Shown in pieces: positions 5,533 through 5,858 of a stretch of DNA of 5,858 nucleotides; position 1 is the stretch's first letter; each line of letters begins with the position of its first letter. Source of the DNA: Paracoccaceae bacterium. Its GTDB lineage: Bacteria; Pseudomonadota; Alphaproteobacteria; Rhodobacterales; Rhodobacteraceae. The notes under the pieces were generated by a model. The model saw only the letters and a program-made list of their open reading frames with translations, was not told where the DNA came from and did not search any database. A program made the position numbers and the translations under genes. The stretch lies in NCBI GenBank assembly GCA_007119835.1, contig SKOX01000288.1:1-5858 (forward strand), given 5' to 3'.

Positions 5533-5858
5533 GGTTCCTCCCTCAGTGCGAGCAGCGCCTCGGGACGGACCATGCCGCCGACCGCCGGAACCGGCCGGTC
5601 GCCGAGGATGCGGGTGAGCGCGTCGTAGCGCCCGCCCGAGGCGAGCGGCGGCAGGTCGGGTCGCCCGGCGGCGCGGAAGCCGAAGACGAAGCCGTCGTAG
5701 TATTCGAGCGTGGTTCGTCCGAAGGTCGCCTCGAAGGGCAGGGCTTCGGCTGGGTGGCCGGCGCGGGCAAGCGCCGCGAGGCGCGCGGCGAGCCGGTCGA
5801 CGGCCGGGACGAGGGCAGGGGCCGTGCGGGCGAGGTCGCGGAAGCGGTCGAGCGCCTC
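5529..5858 (-). CDS. hisZ: ATP phosphoribosyltransferase regulatory subunit, C-terminal part
   Basis: The last 109 residues of HisZ, a catalytically inactive relative of histidyl-tRNA synthetase that assembles with short-form HisG and carries histidine feedback control. The frame runs off the right edge, so about the first 70 percent of a usual protein of roughly 370-390 residues is missing. The identifying blocks follow the class II synthetase pattern: LEYYDGFVFGF, then LASGGRYDAL and PAVGGMVRPEALLAL near the end. This C-terminal arrangement is typical of HisZ, which stops here and lacks the anticodon-binding domain of a true HisS. The TGA at 5529-5531 overlaps the GTG start of hisG in the sequence GTGA. 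The overlap implies one transcript and coupled translation, matching the fixed partnership of the two proteins. Confidence 0.93.
   Translation of the reverse strand, partial: EALDRFRDLARTAPALVPAVDRLAARLAALARAGHPAEALPFEATFGRTTLEYYDGFVFGFRAAGRPDLPPLASGGRYDALTRILGDRPVPAVGGMVRPEALLALREEP
5537..5542 (-). promoter_or_regulatory. Ribosome binding site of hisG inside the hisZ coding end
   Basis: GGGAGG on the - strand, encoding part of the last hisZ codons, lies 4 bases before the GTG start. It is a strong match that decides the GTG start and supports reinitiation after hisZ translation ends. Confidence 0.65.

Noticed and set aside
4966..5628. + strand open frame of 220 codons opposite hisG and hisZ
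   Set aside because: It is antisense to two clear histidine genes, with a low-complexity translation and no supporting start signal.

Overview
The window is GC-rich throughout, with strong G/C at third codon positions. The genes suggest an alphaproteobacterium, probably a Hyphomicrobiales member of the Methylobacterium type. The grounds are a DUF1489 protein (a family I know mainly from Alphaproteobacteria), a short-form HisG paired with HisZ, and an adenosylcobalamin-dependent ribonucleotide reductase. The genus is an inference from gene content and style, not from a marker gene.

Layout, left to right. (1) Positions 1-393 hold gene debris on the + strand. First comes the last 31 codons of an unidentified frame ending at 98. 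It is followed within about 20 bases by the C-terminal third of a KduD-like short-chain dehydrogenase (118-393) that has lost its cofactor fold and catalytic Tyr/Lys. (2) Positions 394-844 contain no convincing gene. They hold several palindromes, three of which lie close together just past the stop of the reductase. (3) Positions 845-3694 (- strand) encode an intact 949-residue class II ribonucleotide reductase with a duplicated C-terminal module and a Cys-rich tail. (4) A 111-base divergent spacer (3695-3805) separates it from two + strand genes: a DUF1489 protein (3806-4219) and a small exported protein of unknown function (4273-4707). (5) A 117-base convergent spacer with two adjacent inverted repeats leads to the - strand histidine genes: hisG (4825-5532) and the 3' end of hisZ (5529-5858, running off the window). 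These two overlap by four bases.

How they work together: HisZ and HisG form the hetero-oligomeric ATP phosphoribosyltransferase that starts histidine synthesis, and the overlap implies translational coupling. The reductase makes deoxyribonucleotides independently of oxygen but depends on B12. The DUF1489 and exported proteins have no assigned role, and nothing here ties them to either pathway.

I see no CRISPR array, tRNA, rRNA, complete mobile element or clear novel system. The most notable points are the sharp kduD breakpoint, the duplicated module and cysteine cluster in the reductase, and the clustered palindromes around gene ends.
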